Below are positions 50,755-59,308 of a DNA stretch of 64,000 bases, piece by piece. The stretch comes from Dysgonomonas gadei ATCC BAA-286 (GTDB lineage: Bacteria; Bacteroidota; Bacteroidia; Bacteroidales; Dysgonomonadaceae): assembly GCF_000213555.1 (NCBI RefSeq), contig NZ_GL891983.1, positions 73,807-137,806 on the forward strand, read 5' to 3'. Made by a program: the position numbers and the translations under genes. The notes under the pieces were generated by a model. The model was given only the letters and a program-made list of their open reading frames with translations. It did no database searches and was not told the origin of the DNA. Position 1 is the stretch's first letter. The number at the start of each line of letters is the position of its first letter.

Positions 50755-51309
50755 TTAATTCATCTTACTGTTTTCGGCGACAAACTGTTGTTTAATCCGC
50801 TTCAGCTGAGTCCTCACGCTGGCATCGAGCCGGTATGTATCGACATAGAGGACAAATCCTCCCTCAATATCAGGGTCTACACTTGTTTCAAAATCAAGGG
50901 TTCCGGGTTTGATCGTTTGCAGCAAACTCTTCATCTTCTCTATTACAGCAGCGTCTACAGGTGTAGCTGTCACCAGTTTTCCCGTATTGATATGTTTCGA
51001 CTCACAATACAAGTCCACATAACTCAATGCTATATTCCGAAGATATACTTCCCTTTTATTTTTCACAACAAGATCGACAAACCGGACAAACACATCGCTG
51101 CCTTTTCCCCCTATGGAGGCTTTTATCAGCGCGAGCTTATCATCAGCGTTCAACGTAGGGTTATCCATTGCCATACGCAACCGGGGCTCGGCTGCAAATG
51201 CAGCTGCAAGCACCTTCATCTCCGAAAAGATAATATCTTCGGATTTATTGTCGATAGCAAATTGCAACAACGCTTTAGCATATCGCTTAGAGATCATCCC
51301 TTCATTCAT
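50755..51309 (-). CDS. atpH: F1Fo ATP synthase subunit delta
   Basis: A 184-residue OSCP/delta subunit that joins the peripheral stalk to the top of F1. It has SKRYAKALLQFAIDNK at the N-terminus and the conserved C-terminal block DPDIEGGFVLYVDTYRLDAS, then RTQLKRIKQQ. It starts 5 bp downstream of the atpF stop in the standard order E-F-H-A-G. Confidence 0.95.
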   Translation of the reverse strand: MNEGMISKRYAKALLQFAIDNKSEDIIFSEMKVLAAAFAAEPRLRMAMDNPTLNADDKLALIKASIGGKGSDVFVRFVDLVVKNKREVYLRNIALSYVDLYCESKHINTGKLVTATPVDAAVIEKMKSLLQTIKPGTLDFETSVDPDIEGGFVLYVDTYRLDASVRTQLKRIKQQFVAENSKMN

Positions 51310-51314
51310 AACAG

Positions 51315-51815
51315 TTAAGATTTAGATACCATAGCCTCATCAACCAGGCGATCAATCATTGACATCTGAGCTTTAGGGTCTTTCAGTGATTCGCGAAGAA
51401 CTTTTTCGGCCACATCGACGGAAAGCTCAGCTACCTGGCGACGAATGTCGCGGATAGCCTGCTCTTTTTCCGCTTGTATCTGTTTCCTTATTTCTTCGAG
51501 TTCTTTAGCCCCTGCCACTTTTGCTTGTTCACGCGCTTCGTTTACAATACGATCGCGGGTGTCGGCAGCATCTTTCAAGATCTTCACCTGTTCTGCTTTG
51601 GCCGAGTTAAGAAGTTCATCACTTTTTTCTTTTATCTTGGCCAACTGCTCGTTCGCTTTATGGGCTGCATCCAATGAGTCCTGTATATAGTTTTTGCGTT
51701 CATCCACCATTTTGGTAATCACAGGGAAACCAAATTTAGCCAGGATAAAGAAAACGATACCGAACGAAAGGAGCATCCAAAAGAGAAGCCCAGATTCAGG
51801 TAATAGTAAATTCAT
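51315..51815 (-). CDS. atpF: F1Fo ATP synthase subunit b
   Basis: A 166-residue peripheral stalk subunit with one N-terminal membrane helix (LLFWMLLSFGIVFFILAKFG) and then a long charged helix (DSLDAAHKANEQLAKIKEKS ... EEIRKQIQAEKEQAIRDIRR) for dimerisation. It ends with the delta-binding region LRESLKDPKAQMSMIDRLVD. Only one b gene is present, so a b2 homodimer is expected. Confidence 0.96.
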   Translation of the reverse strand: MNLLLPESGLLFWMLLSFGIVFFILAKFGFPVITKMVDERKNYIQDSLDAAHKANEQLAKIKEKSDELLNSAKAEQVKILKDAADTRDRIVNEAREQAKVAGAKELEEIRKQIQAEKEQAIRDIRRQVAELSVDVAEKVLRESLKDPKAQMSMIDRLVDEAMVSKS

Positions 51816-51871
51816 ATTTTATTTACTTTTAAGGTCTCAGACCTATTTGTTATTTTCTTTCTTATATTGTA

Positions 51872-52120
51872 TTAAAGGATAAATCCGCATACAACAACAG
51901 CAAACAAGGCAACCCCCTCTACTAACGCTGCCGCAATGATCATAGATGTACGGATATCTCCGGCTGCATCCGGTTGACGGGCAATACCTTCCATAGCAGA
52001 ACTACCGATTTTACCGATACCGATGCCTGCTCCGATTACAGCTAATCCTGCTCCAAGTGCAGCACCAAAACCTGTTAAGCTTGCAGCTTCTGCTGCTTGT
52101 AATAAAGTTGATAATAACAT
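51872..52120 (-). CDS. atpE: F1Fo ATP synthase subunit c
   Basis: An 82-residue hairpin of two membrane helices forming the rotor ring. Helix 1 has the glycine-zipper GAGLAVIGAGIGIGKIGS, the loop has ARQPDAA, and helix 2 carries the ion-binding Glu68 in ALVEGVALF. Sodium-type c subunits usually have Ser or Thr after this Glu plus a Gln in helix 1; here Gly follows, so a proton-driven ring is inferred. Confidence 0.96.
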   Translation of the reverse strand: MLLSTLLQAAEAASLTGFGAALGAGLAVIGAGIGIGKIGSSAMEGIARQPDAAGDIRTSMIIAAALVEGVALFAVVVCGFIL

Positions 52121-52173
52121 AACCTTTTAATTTTAAATTATTTAATTATTTATTTTGATTCAATTATTTCTAA

Positions 52174-53286
52174 TCAATGTTTTTCTTCCGCATGATGATG
52201 CGGTTCGGCTTGTGCCAGACCGATAAATACAGCCGACAACATAGTAAACACATAAGCCTGAATGTATGCAACCAGAATTTCTACCAGACTGATAAATACA
52301 GTCAGCAATACGGAAACTACAGTCATCGAACCAAGGATTACATTGCCCAAATTGACCGTAACAAATATGAGACATGTCAATCCCAATACAATGGAGTGTC
52401 CGGCAAGTATATTTGCAAAAAGACGAATCATCAATGCAAACGGCTTGGTAAAAACACCTACCAACTCAATAGCAGGCATGATCGGAATCGGAACTTTCAA
52501 CCATGTAGGCACATCTGGCCAGAATACTTCTTTCCAATATTCCTTTGTTCCGAAAAGATTCACAGTGAAGAATGTAAACAGTGCCAATATCAGCGTGATG
52601 GCAATATTTCCGGTCACATTCGCCCCTCCCGGAAATATAGGAATCAATCCCATTATATTGTTGAAGAAGATGAAAAAGAATACAGTGAGCAGATAAGGTG
52701 AAAACTTTCTGTAATTCTTACCCACGCAAGGTTTAATAATATCATCCTGAACGCTCATTATGAACATTTCCATAAAACCGACAAAACCCTTCGGAGCTTT
52801 CTTTTCCCCACTTTTCGCCTGTTTTTTATACCAGCCGGCTACGCTCATCACTATGACAAGCAACAAGATAGAACTTATTATCAGACTGGTCGCATTTTTC
52901 GTTAGTGAAAAATCCCATGGGCGGACTTCTTCTCCGGCAGCATTCTTTTCTACTATCTTGCCTTTATAGTTACCTTCGGGGGCAATATAAAAACCTTCGT
53001 ATGCTTCGTGCCCGTGATGGAATTTAGTTGACATAAATATGTGCCACCCGCTTGTTTCCCCTTTTACGATGATCGGTAAAGGTATAGTCAGATGGAAATC
53101 GCCAAAAGTAGCCATATGCCATTCATAGGAGTCGGCCAAGTGGTCGAGAATCAATTCTTTTACGTTCAATTCGCCTTCCCCCTGCTCTACCTTAGCTTCA
53201 TGTCCTTCTTCTGCAGCTACAGGCTGTATACCTGCCACTGTGAACAGAAAAGCCAGGGCTATAACATATTTCAAATAGTGTTTCAT
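52174..53286 (-). CDS. atpB: F1Fo ATP synthase subunit a with N-terminal extracytoplasmic extension
   Basis: A 370-residue subunit, about 100 longer than E. coli subunit a. A signal peptide (1-25, ending VAAEEG) and an extension of about 100 residues rich in His/Glu precede the channel part. The channel core holds the essential Arg in LMIRLFANILAGHS and a C-terminal TM helix (FTMLSAVFIGLAQAE). It ends His-rich (PHHHAEEKH). The extended N-terminus is typical of Bacteroidota atpB. It forms the two half-channels for protons against the c ring. Confidence 0.95.
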   Translation of the reverse strand: MKHYLKYVIALAFLFTVAGIQPVAAEEGHEAKVEQGEGELNVKELILDHLADSYEWHMATFGDFHLTIPLPIIVKGETSGWHIFMSTKFHHGHEAYEGFYIAPEGNYKGKIVEKNAAGEEVRPWDFSLTKNATSLIISSILLLVIVMSVAGWYKKQAKSGEKKAPKGFVGFMEMFIMSVQDDIIKPCVGKNYRKFSPYLLTVFFFIFFNNIMGLIPIFPGGANVTGNIAITLILALFTFFTVNLFGTKEYWKEVFWPDVPTWLKVPIPIMPAIELVGVFTKPFALMIRLFANILAGHSIVLGLTCLIFVTVNLGNVILGSMTVVSVLLTVFISLVEILVAYIQAYVFTMLSAVFIGLAQAEPHHHAEEKH

Positions 53287-53289
53287 ATA

Positions 53290-53691
53290 CTATTGTTGTT
53301 TTTTCTTTATCCGTTTTTCTATCCTGGTGAACAAATAGGCTTCAAAAGCCAGAAACAAAAGATAGAAAATCATAAAAATAAGAACGAAACTCTTTATATT
53401 TTCCTTGACGATAATTGCATATGCCCCAACAAAAATGAGTGCAGCAAATATCTTTATCACCTTTGTCAGCATATATGTATTCAGCATCTGCCGCGAAGTT
53501 GCCTTCCGGCTCGATGATTCTACATAGACGAGAATCAAAGATTCCAACAACAGGAAAAAGAGCAAAATGCCTTCGTACCAGTGCGGATAATACTGCGGAA
53601 ACTGATAGTACAACAAAGCACCAATCAAAGCCCCTGCAATAAGGCCGAACGCCAGTAACGAAGTAATTAATTTGGCTTTAAAAAAGTCCAT
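53290..53691 (-). CDS. AtpI-like small membrane protein of the ATP synthase operon
   Basis: A 133-residue protein with four predicted TM helices (about 8-28, 38-58, 72-92, 100-122) and a basic tail RIEKRIKKKQQ. It lies exactly between atpC and atpB (3 bp gaps on both sides), where other bacteria encode AtpI/AtpQ-type assembly factors for the c ring. Sequence similarity to AtpI is not obvious, so the role in c-ring assembly or Mg2+ supply is inferred from position only. Confidence 0.75.
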   Translation of the reverse strand: MDFFKAKLITSLLAFGLIAGALIGALLYYQFPQYYPHWYEGILLFFLLLESLILVYVESSSRKATSRQMLNTYMLTKVIKIFAALIFVGAYAIIVKENIKSFVLIFMIFYLLFLAFEAYLFTRIEKRIKKKQQ

Positions 53692-53694
53692 TCT

Positions 53695-53943
53695 TTAAGC
53701 TACGCAAATTGTCACAACTCCGTTGTTTACTTCTGCTATACCGCCATTCACCTCTACTGTTTTTTCCGATCCGCCGACCGTGTAAATAATTACACCTTCT
53801 TTCAATGGTGAAATCAACGGTGCATGGTCGGGATAAACTCCGAAGCTACCCGATATACCGGGTATGACTACCGAAGCCACAGCACCCGAAAACAGTTTCT
53901 TTTCGGCTGATATAATATTAAGTTGGAGTTCTGTTTTTTTCAT
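53695..53943 (-). CDS. atpC: F1Fo ATP synthase subunit epsilon
   Basis: An 82-residue epsilon subunit consisting of the N-terminal beta-sandwich only (LNIISAEKKLFSGAVASVVI, PGISGSFGVYPDHAPLISPL, VNGGIAEVNNGVVTI). The regulatory C-terminal helix pair present in E. coli epsilon (about 138 residues) is absent. That is usual in Bacteroidota and means the classical epsilon-inhibition mechanism is not available. It lies 16 bp after atpD. Confidence 0.95.
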   Translation of the reverse strand: MKKTELQLNIISAEKKLFSGAVASVVIPGISGSFGVYPDHAPLISPLKEGVIIYTVGGSEKTVEVNGGIAEVNNGVVTICVA

Positions 53944-53959
53944 ATTTTCAATTAGTAAA

Positions 53960-55474
53960 TTATTCCGCCGCCTGAGCCAGTATTTTCTTGCCTTTTTCTA
54001 TAGCATCTTCGATTGTTCCTACATTCAAAAACGCCTGTTCAGGCAAGTAATCCACTTCTCCGTCCAATATCCGCTGGAAACCTTTGATAGTATCCTGAAT
54101 ATCGACGATCACACCCGGTACTCCGGTAAATTGTTCTGCCACATTGAACGGCTGAGACAAGAAACGTTGGATACGTCTTGCGCGGTTCACAGTTTGCCTG
54201 TCCTCATCGGAAAGTTCTTCCATACCCAGAATGGCAATAATATCCTGTAATTCCTTGTTGCGCTGAAGTATTTCTTTCACCCGTTGGGCTGTATCGTAAT
54301 GCTCTTGCCCTACAACGATAGGGTCTAGGCTTCGGGAAGTAGAACCCAGCGGGTCCACTGCCGGATAAATACCCATTTCGGTAATCTTACGGTCGAGAAC
54401 GGTCGTAGCATCCAAGTGGGAGAATGTTGTCGCAGGCGCAGGGTCGGTCAAGTCATCGGCAGGCACATATACAGCCTGTACCGAAGTAATAGACCCATTC
54501 TTAGTAGAAGTAATGCGTTCCTGCATCGCCCCCATCTCCGTAGCAAGAGTAGGCTGGTAACCCACTGCCGAAGGCATACGCCCCAACAAGGCCGAAACTT
54601 CCGAACCGGCTTGTGTAAAACGGAATATATTATCAATAAATAAAAGGATATCTTTTGGTCCGTCTGATTTTGCATCGCGAAACGATTCCGCTATAGTCAG
54701 TCCCGAAAGGGCTACGTCGGCACGTGCTCCCGGAGGTTCGTTCATCTGTCCGAACACAAGTGAAATCTGGGATTTTTCAAGTTCCTTAGGATCTACTTTC
54801 GACAAATCCCAATGCCCTTCTTCCATGCTTTTTTCAAACTCTTCTCCGTAACGTACAACTTTCGACTCTATCATTTCACGCAACAGGTCATTTCCTTCAC
54901 GGGTACGTTCCCCTACCCCTGCAAATACGGAATAACCGTTATGTTTTTTTGCAATATTGTTAATAAGCTCCATAATCAGTACGGTCTTGCCCACCCCGGC
55001 TCCACCGAACAAACCCACTTTACCTCCTTTTGCATATGGCGCCAGCAAGTCCACAACTTTAATCCCTGTGAAAAGAACTTCGCGTGTAGTCTGTAGTTCT
55101 TCAAATTTCGGAGGTTCCCTGTGGATAGGATTCCCATTCGCCTTATCCAAAGTACTCATACCATCAATGGCATCACCGACAACGTTCATCAGCCGGCCTT
55201 TTACCTGATCTCCGGCAGGCATTCTGATAGGTGAACCCAAAGGTATTACATCCAGTCCCCGGCTCAAACCGTCGGTACTATCCATAGCTACGGCACGTAC
55301 AGTGTCTTCGCCTATGTGTTGTTTAACTTCGAGAATCAAAGAACGACCATCAGGCCTTTTAATTTCAAGGGCATCGTTAATATTCGGAAGATTGAGTGCC
55401 GGATTGGCTGTGTCGAAAAACACATCCACCACAGGTCCGATTATTTGAGATACATGCCCAACAATTTGTGACAT
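53960..55474 (-). CDS. atpD: F1Fo ATP synthase subunit beta
   Basis: A 504-residue catalytic subunit with P-loop GGAGVGKTV, catalytic GERTREGNDL, Walker B DILLFIDNIFRFTQAGSEVS, and in the C-terminal helical domain the DELSEED-like loop MEELSDEDRQ. It is the first gene of the operon D-C-x-B-E-F-H-A-G, the order usual in Bacteroidota (beta and epsilon placed before the Fo genes). Its promoter is probably about 200 bp upstream. Confidence 0.98.
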   Translation of the reverse strand: MSQIVGHVSQIIGPVVDVFFDTANPALNLPNINDALEIKRPDGRSLILEVKQHIGEDTVRAVAMDSTDGLSRGLDVIPLGSPIRMPAGDQVKGRLMNVVGDAIDGMSTLDKANGNPIHREPPKFEELQTTREVLFTGIKVVDLLAPYAKGGKVGLFGGAGVGKTVLIMELINNIAKKHNGYSVFAGVGERTREGNDLLREMIESKVVRYGEEFEKSMEEGHWDLSKVDPKELEKSQISLVFGQMNEPPGARADVALSGLTIAESFRDAKSDGPKDILLFIDNIFRFTQAGSEVSALLGRMPSAVGYQPTLATEMGAMQERITSTKNGSITSVQAVYVPADDLTDPAPATTFSHLDATTVLDRKITEMGIYPAVDPLGSTSRSLDPIVVGQEHYDTAQRVKEILQRNKELQDIIAILGMEELSDEDRQTVNRARRIQRFLSQPFNVAEQFTGVPGVIVDIQDTIKGFQRILDGEVDYLPEQAFLNVGTIEDAIEKGKKILAQAAE

Positions 55475-55675
55475 AAGCTTTCTATTTATTATTTATTTTC
55501 TATTATTTCCGTCTTTAAAAAATATGCACTATGCAAGCCTCGAAGAATTGCCCTTGCAACTCCCTACCACTTTTTATAAAAGTTCTAAAATTAATAAAAC
55601 TTTTGAAGAATCAGTAAATATTGAAGATCTTTCTGTATAATTTGTGGCACCAGACTCCTCTATAAATGTCGGGAA

Positions 55676-55683
55676 CAAATATA
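55676..55683 (-). promoter_or_regulatory. Possible -7 promoter element of the ATP synthase operon
   Basis: Minus-strand TATATTTG, perfect TAnnTTTG, implying a leader of about 195 nt before atpD. No -33 box at the expected distance. Confidence 0.4.
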
Positions 55684-55793
55684 GATATATTAATTTTTAA
55701 TAGTAATTTTGCCAACAAAAAAAATAAGTACACTTATCACTTTTAAACTTTAGTTAACTACAATGTTTTAAATAGTTAAAAATACGCTATCTG

Positions 55794-55801
55794 TAATTTT
55801 G
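55794..55801 (+). promoter_or_regulatory. -7 promoter element for the LIC_10190-like gene
   Basis: TAATTTTG, matching TAnnTTTG, 42 bp before the ATG at 55844. Confidence 0.4.
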
Positions 55802-55843
55802 AGCTTAGAGATATTTTACATGAGTGATTAATAATATGATATA

Positions 55844-57667
55844 ATGCTTGCAGTCTTACTATCGTGGAGTATAATATTCTATATCTTATTTTCGGCAGGG
55901 GATATACTAATCTTCCTGTATAATAAGATATGCCGGACAAAGGAACGCTACGGTTTTCTGGACACTTTCATTCTGGGCATTTGCTTTGTTTCTGCCATAT
56001 TATCCCTCACGTCGATCTGGTTACCGTCCAATCATTATATATTATTTACTTTTGGTATTATCACCATTACATACTGGCTGATTCAACGCAACAGGCTCAG
56101 ATCGTACATCATTACCTTTACTAATATGGTAAAGAACCTTAAGCCTATACACAAAATACTATTCCCGATAGTCTTTATAGCTATCCTGATATATATACTT
56201 TTTCCGTCAGGCTTCTTCGACTCCATTCTTTATCATCAACAGAATATAAGGTGGAATGAAGAATACAGCGCTGTTCCCGGCTTGGGGAATCTGGAAGACA
56301 GATTCGGGTTCAATTCGAATTATTTGCTATTATCTGCCATCTTCTCCTTCCGTTTCATTTTTGGAGAAGCAGTATATACAGTGCAGTCTCTATTATATGC
56401 GCTCATACTATGCTGGATAATAATATTTAACATTTCAGCATCGAAAGGCAGTTTAAAATTCCTCATATTATTAATCTTATTCCTTTGCATAGTCCCTATA
56501 GACGGATACATGTTATCGGATACCAGTACGGACATTATCCCATTCCTCTGCCTATTCTATTATATAGCGAGAACTTCACTGAATCCCGGATGGATAAACG
56601 AAAAGCCTTTACTAGCCTTCATTCTGCCAATTACACTTATCACATATAAATTATCGTCTGCTATATTTTGCCTGGTATGTCTTATCATACTTTTGGGATT
56701 GATCAAGCAGCATAAAAACCGTATAATAACATTTCTCCTTTCGGCTTTCTTCCTGATAATATCGTTCTGGTGCATAAGGAATGTAATAATAACTGGGTAT
56801 CTGGTTTATCCGGTATATCAGATCGATTTATTCAATTTTGACTGGAAGATGCCCCAAACCGCACTTGTTCTACAGAAGATCCATATATATGAGTGGGCAA
56901 AATATATCTTTGATATAGAGACGATAGGGATGGTATTTGATGTAGGGCTGAGAGGCAATATCGTTATCTTTGGAAGCCTCTGCATAAATCTCCTCATCTT
57001 TGCAACCGTGCTCGTCTCACCTACTTTTATATTATACTGCTTATTTCATAAGAAGAGTATCAACAAGAACTTGTACTTTATATATGGGGTATCTGTTTCA
57101 TGTATCATTTTCGGGTTAATATCAGCTCCCGATTTCAGGTTTATGAATGGATATATATTCGGTTGCGCATTCCTTTTAATATGCATATCCTTGTCTGTAA
57201 TAAATAAACTGAATGTATTATTTACGAATGCAGGTAAAATAATCACGCCCATCCTTATACTGGGGTTACTATTCTTCTGCATTTGGATAAAACAACAGAA
57301 TATACTTTCTGCTTACAAAGCAGATAGGTTGAAAGGTCTTATGTTTCTTCCTGCTAATCTTAAAGAAGATACATTTGATGAGTACAAAATGGGAAACACG
57401 ACTATCTACCTTACAAAGAATCCATATGCCGCTACTTACGATAAACTGCCCTCCACAAACCCACAAGGTTTACCATTCTATCCTTATACAGGAAATAAGA
57501 TGCAAAGTATAGAAACAATAGAACTCAGGGGCAAAACCCTACAGGATGGATTCAGGACAAAGGAAGAGTATACAAATATACTGAACGAGAATACCGGAAA
57601 ATATATAGAGCAATACCTTATCGAGCATCGAAAGAAGTATCCGGAAGGATATTTCAATAATAAATAA
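55844..57667 (+). CDS. Large polytopic membrane protein (LIC_10190-like)
   Basis: A 607-residue protein with about 12-14 TM helices and a soluble C-terminal part of about 110 residues. The stretch DSILYHQQNIRWNEEYSAVP followed by GLGNLEDRFGFNSN (about 125-160) is the hallmark of the LIC_10190 family of membrane proteins. The overall layout (first extracytoplasmic loop with an acidic motif, many TM helices, C-terminal domain) recalls GT-C glycosyltransferases, and LIC_10190 members often lie near envelope polysaccharide genes. No such genes are adjacent here. Enzymatic function is unproven. Confidence 0.7.
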   Translation: MLAVLLSWSIIFYILFSAGDILIFLYNKICRTKERYGFLDTFILGICFVSAILSLTSIWLPSNHYILFTFGIITITYWLIQRNRLRSYIITFTNMVKNLKPIHKILFPIVFIAILIYILFPSGFFDSILYHQQNIRWNEEYSAVPGLGNLEDRFGFNSNYLLLSAIFSFRFIFGEAVYTVQSLLYALILCWIIIFNISASKGSLKFLILLILFLCIVPIDGYMLSDTSTDIIPFLCLFYYIARTSLNPGWINEKPLLAFILPITLITYKLSSAIFCLVCLIILLGLIKQHKNRIITFLLSAFFLIISFWCIRNVIITGYLVYPVYQIDLFNFDWKMPQTALVLQKIHIYEWAKYIFDIETIGMVFDVGLRGNIVIFGSLCINLLIFATVLVSPTFILYCLFHKKSINKNLYFIYGVSVSCIIFGLISAPDFRFMNGYIFGCAFLLICISLSVINKLNVLFTNAGKIITPILILGLLFFCIWIKQQNILSAYKADRLKGLMFLPANLKEDTFDEYKMGNTTIYLTKNPYAATYDKLPSTNPQGLPFYPYTGNKMQSIETIELRGKTLQDGFRTKEEYTNILNENTGKYIEQYLIEHRKKYPEGYFNNK

Positions 57668-57718
57668 ACCTGTTTTTAAATCGGGAAACAGATACTTTCT
57701 ATTTATCATTTTTAATCG

Positions 57719-57726
57719 TATTTTTG
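57719..57726 (+). promoter_or_regulatory. -7 promoter element for carboxynorspermidine dehydrogenase
   Basis: TATTTTTG, matching TAnnTTTG, 46 bp before the ATG at 57773. Confidence 0.45.
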
Positions 57727-57772
57727 TAAAGCGAATTTATTCATTATAAAATAATCGTCTTAAAATAAAGAA

Positions 57773-58966
57773 ATGGGAAAAGTTTTAATTATCGGAGCCG
57801 GAGGTGTTGGCACAGTTGTGGCGCACAAAGTTGCCCAAAACAAGGATGTCTTCACCGAAATAATGCTGGCCAGCCGTACAAAATCGAAATGTGACGCTAT
57901 TGCTGAAGCCATAGGTGGAAATAAAATACAGACAGCACAGGTTGATGCCGACAATGTTGAAGATTTGAAGAGGCTATTTAATTCTTTCAAACCGGAACTG
58001 GTTATCAATGTCGCATTGCCTTATCAGGACCTTACAATTATGGATGCCTGCCTTGCTTGCGGTGTCAATTATCTGGACACAGCTAATTACGAACCGAAAG
58101 AAGAAGCTAAATATGAATATAGCTGGCAATGGGCTTATCAAGAAAAATTTAAAGAAGCCGGACTTACAGCAATCCTTGGTTGCGGGTTCGATCCCGGAGT
58201 AACCAGTGTATTTACAGCCTATGCCGCCAAACATCACTTCGACGAGATACATTACCTCGACATCGTAGATTGTAACGCTGGTGATCATGGAAAAGCTTTT
58301 GCAACGAACTTCAACCCGGAAATTAATATACGTGAAGTTACCCAGAAAGGTAAATACTGGGAAGATGGTAAATGGGTGGAGACAGAGCCTCATGCCATAC
58401 ATAAGCCATTGAATTACCCTAATATCGGCCCAAAGGAATCGTATGTGATCTATCATGAAGAATTGGAGTCACTCGTGAAAAACTTCCCTACACTGAGACG
58501 TGCCCGTTTCTGGATGACATTCGGACAAGAGTATCTCACACATTTGCGTGTCATACAGAATATAGGTATGGCGCGTATCAATCCTATTATTTACAACGGA
58601 GTGGAAATCGTACCTATCCAGTTTCTGAAAGCTGTATTGCCTGACCCGGGAGAACTCGGAGAAAATTACACAGGCGAAACATCTATCGGATGCCGTATCA
58701 AAGGTATTAAAGATGGAAAAGAACGTACATATTATGTCTATAACAATTGCTCCCACGAAGCAGCCTATAAAGAAACTGGCGCACAAGGGGTAAGTTATAC
58801 TACAGGTGTACCGGCAACCATAGGAGCAATCATGTTTATGAAAGGCCTCTGGCGCAAACCGGGAGTATATAACGTAGAAGAATTTAATCCGGATCCGTTT
58901 ATGGAACAGTTGAATAAACAAGGGTTGCCTTGGCACGAACTGTTCGATGTGGATCTGGAAATGTGA
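57773..58966 (+). CDS. Carboxynorspermidine/carboxyspermidine dehydrogenase (saccharopine dehydrogenase family)
   Basis: A 397-residue enzyme with an N-terminal Rossmann fold (VLIIGAGGVGTVVAHKVA, glycines 8-13), the substrate region NVALPYQDLTIMDACLACGV and GCGFDPGVTSVFTAYAAKH. The C-terminal half (HKPLNYPNIGPKESYVIYHE) is typical of carboxynorspermidine synthase. It condenses aspartate semialdehyde with a diamine (diaminopropane or putrescine) using NADPH, the first step of the alternative spermidine/norspermidine pathway common in Bacteroidota. The partner decarboxylase gene is not in the window. Monocistronic, closed by a strong terminator. Confidence 0.92.
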   Translation: MGKVLIIGAGGVGTVVAHKVAQNKDVFTEIMLASRTKSKCDAIAEAIGGNKIQTAQVDADNVEDLKRLFNSFKPELVINVALPYQDLTIMDACLACGVNYLDTANYEPKEEAKYEYSWQWAYQEKFKEAGLTAILGCGFDPGVTSVFTAYAAKHHFDEIHYLDIVDCNAGDHGKAFATNFNPEINIREVTQKGKYWEDGKWVETEPHAIHKPLNYPNIGPKESYVIYHEELESLVKNFPTLRRARFWMTFGQEYLTHLRVIQNIGMARINPIIYNGVEIVPIQFLKAVLPDPGELGENYTGETSIGCRIKGIKDGKERTYYVYNNCSHEAAYKETGAQGVSYTTGVPATIGAIMFMKGLWRKPGVYNVEEFNPDPFMEQLNKQGLPWHELFDVDLEM

Positions 58967-58978
58967 TCAGATATAATC

Positions 58979-59010
58979 AGAAGCCTCTATTTTTGAGGCT
59001 TCTTTTTTTT
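58979..59010 (+). terminator. Intrinsic terminator of the carboxynorspermidine dehydrogenase gene
   Basis: AGAAGCCTC / GAGGCTTCT (9 bp) with a 7 nt loop, running directly into eight T. Textbook rho-independent terminator, 12 bp past the stop codon. Confidence 0.92.
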
Positions 59011-59046
59011 ACTGTAAAACAAATCAATTATCTCAAAAAAAGTATC

Positions 59047-59054
59047 TATCTTTG
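59047..59054 (+). promoter_or_regulatory. -7 promoter element of the pyr leader/pyrBI operon
   Basis: TATCTTTG, perfect TAnnTTTG, 24 bp before the leader ORF ATG at 59079 and downstream of the previous terminator. Confidence 0.6.
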
Positions 59055-59078
59055 AACAATAATATAATAAAGATTGTC

Positions 59079-59156
59079 ATGAGAAAATATATGCGAGATC
59101 ATCATTTTATACCCGAAGACAATCTATTTATTTGTAATAACGATTTTAATATATAG
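59079..59156 (+). CDS. Candidate leader peptide upstream of pyrBI (pyrL-like role)
   Basis: A 25-codon ORF (MRKYMRDHHFIPEDN, then LFICNNDFNI) with its own promoter element 24 bp upstream. Its TAG (59154-59156) is 7 nt before the 5' arm of the terminator at 59164-59199. A ribosome finishing this peptide would cover the arm and prevent termination, the arrangement of E. coli pyrL, which governs pyrBI by UTP-dependent polymerase pausing. The mRNA across the second half of the ORF is U-rich, as a UTP-pause region requires. Seven of 25 codons are Asp or Asn, so sensing of aspartate, the pyrB substrate, is an alternative. The peptide is too short for homology evidence, and the call rests on architecture. 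Confidence 0.6.
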   Translation: MRKYMRDHHFIPEDNLFICNNDFNI

Positions 59157-59163
59157 ATAATTT

Positions 59164-59199
59164 ATCCTCGAAAAAGTTCTCTTTTTCGGGGATTTTTTT
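59164..59199 (+). terminator. Attenuator-like intrinsic terminator before pyrB
   Basis: 13 bp stem ATCCTCGAAAAAG / CTTTTTCGGGGAT with one G-T wobble, TTCT tetraloop, then a T7 run ending at 59199. It lies between the leader ORF and pyrB, 110 bp before pyrB. No upstream segment complementary to the 5' arm was found, so control by the translating ribosome is more likely than an RNA antiterminator. Confidence 0.85.
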
Positions 59200-59276
59200 G
59201 ATATCAACAAAGTTCTTAATAATATATTATCTCAGTAGAATTAGTTATCGCATTTAAACTTAATAAAGTAATAAAT

Positions 59277-59289
59277 AGGTCTGTGACCT
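59277..59289 (+). promoter_or_regulatory. Small hairpin in the pyrB leader
   Basis: AGGTC-TGT-GACCT, 5 bp stem with a 3 nt loop, 20 bp upstream of the pyrB ATG. May affect initiation; weak evidence. Confidence 0.25.
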
Positions 59290-59308
59290 TAAAAACCGGA
59301 TTAAATAT

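Larger units (their letters stand above)
55475..55843. other. Divergent intergenic region upstream of atpD (369 bp)
   Basis: AT-rich. It holds a possible atp operon -7 element (55676-55683) and one for the membrane protein gene (55794-55801). ACTTTTTATAAAAGT (55569-55583) and AAAACTTTTG form small palindromes in the leader. No ORF or strong hairpin was seen. Confidence 0.45.
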
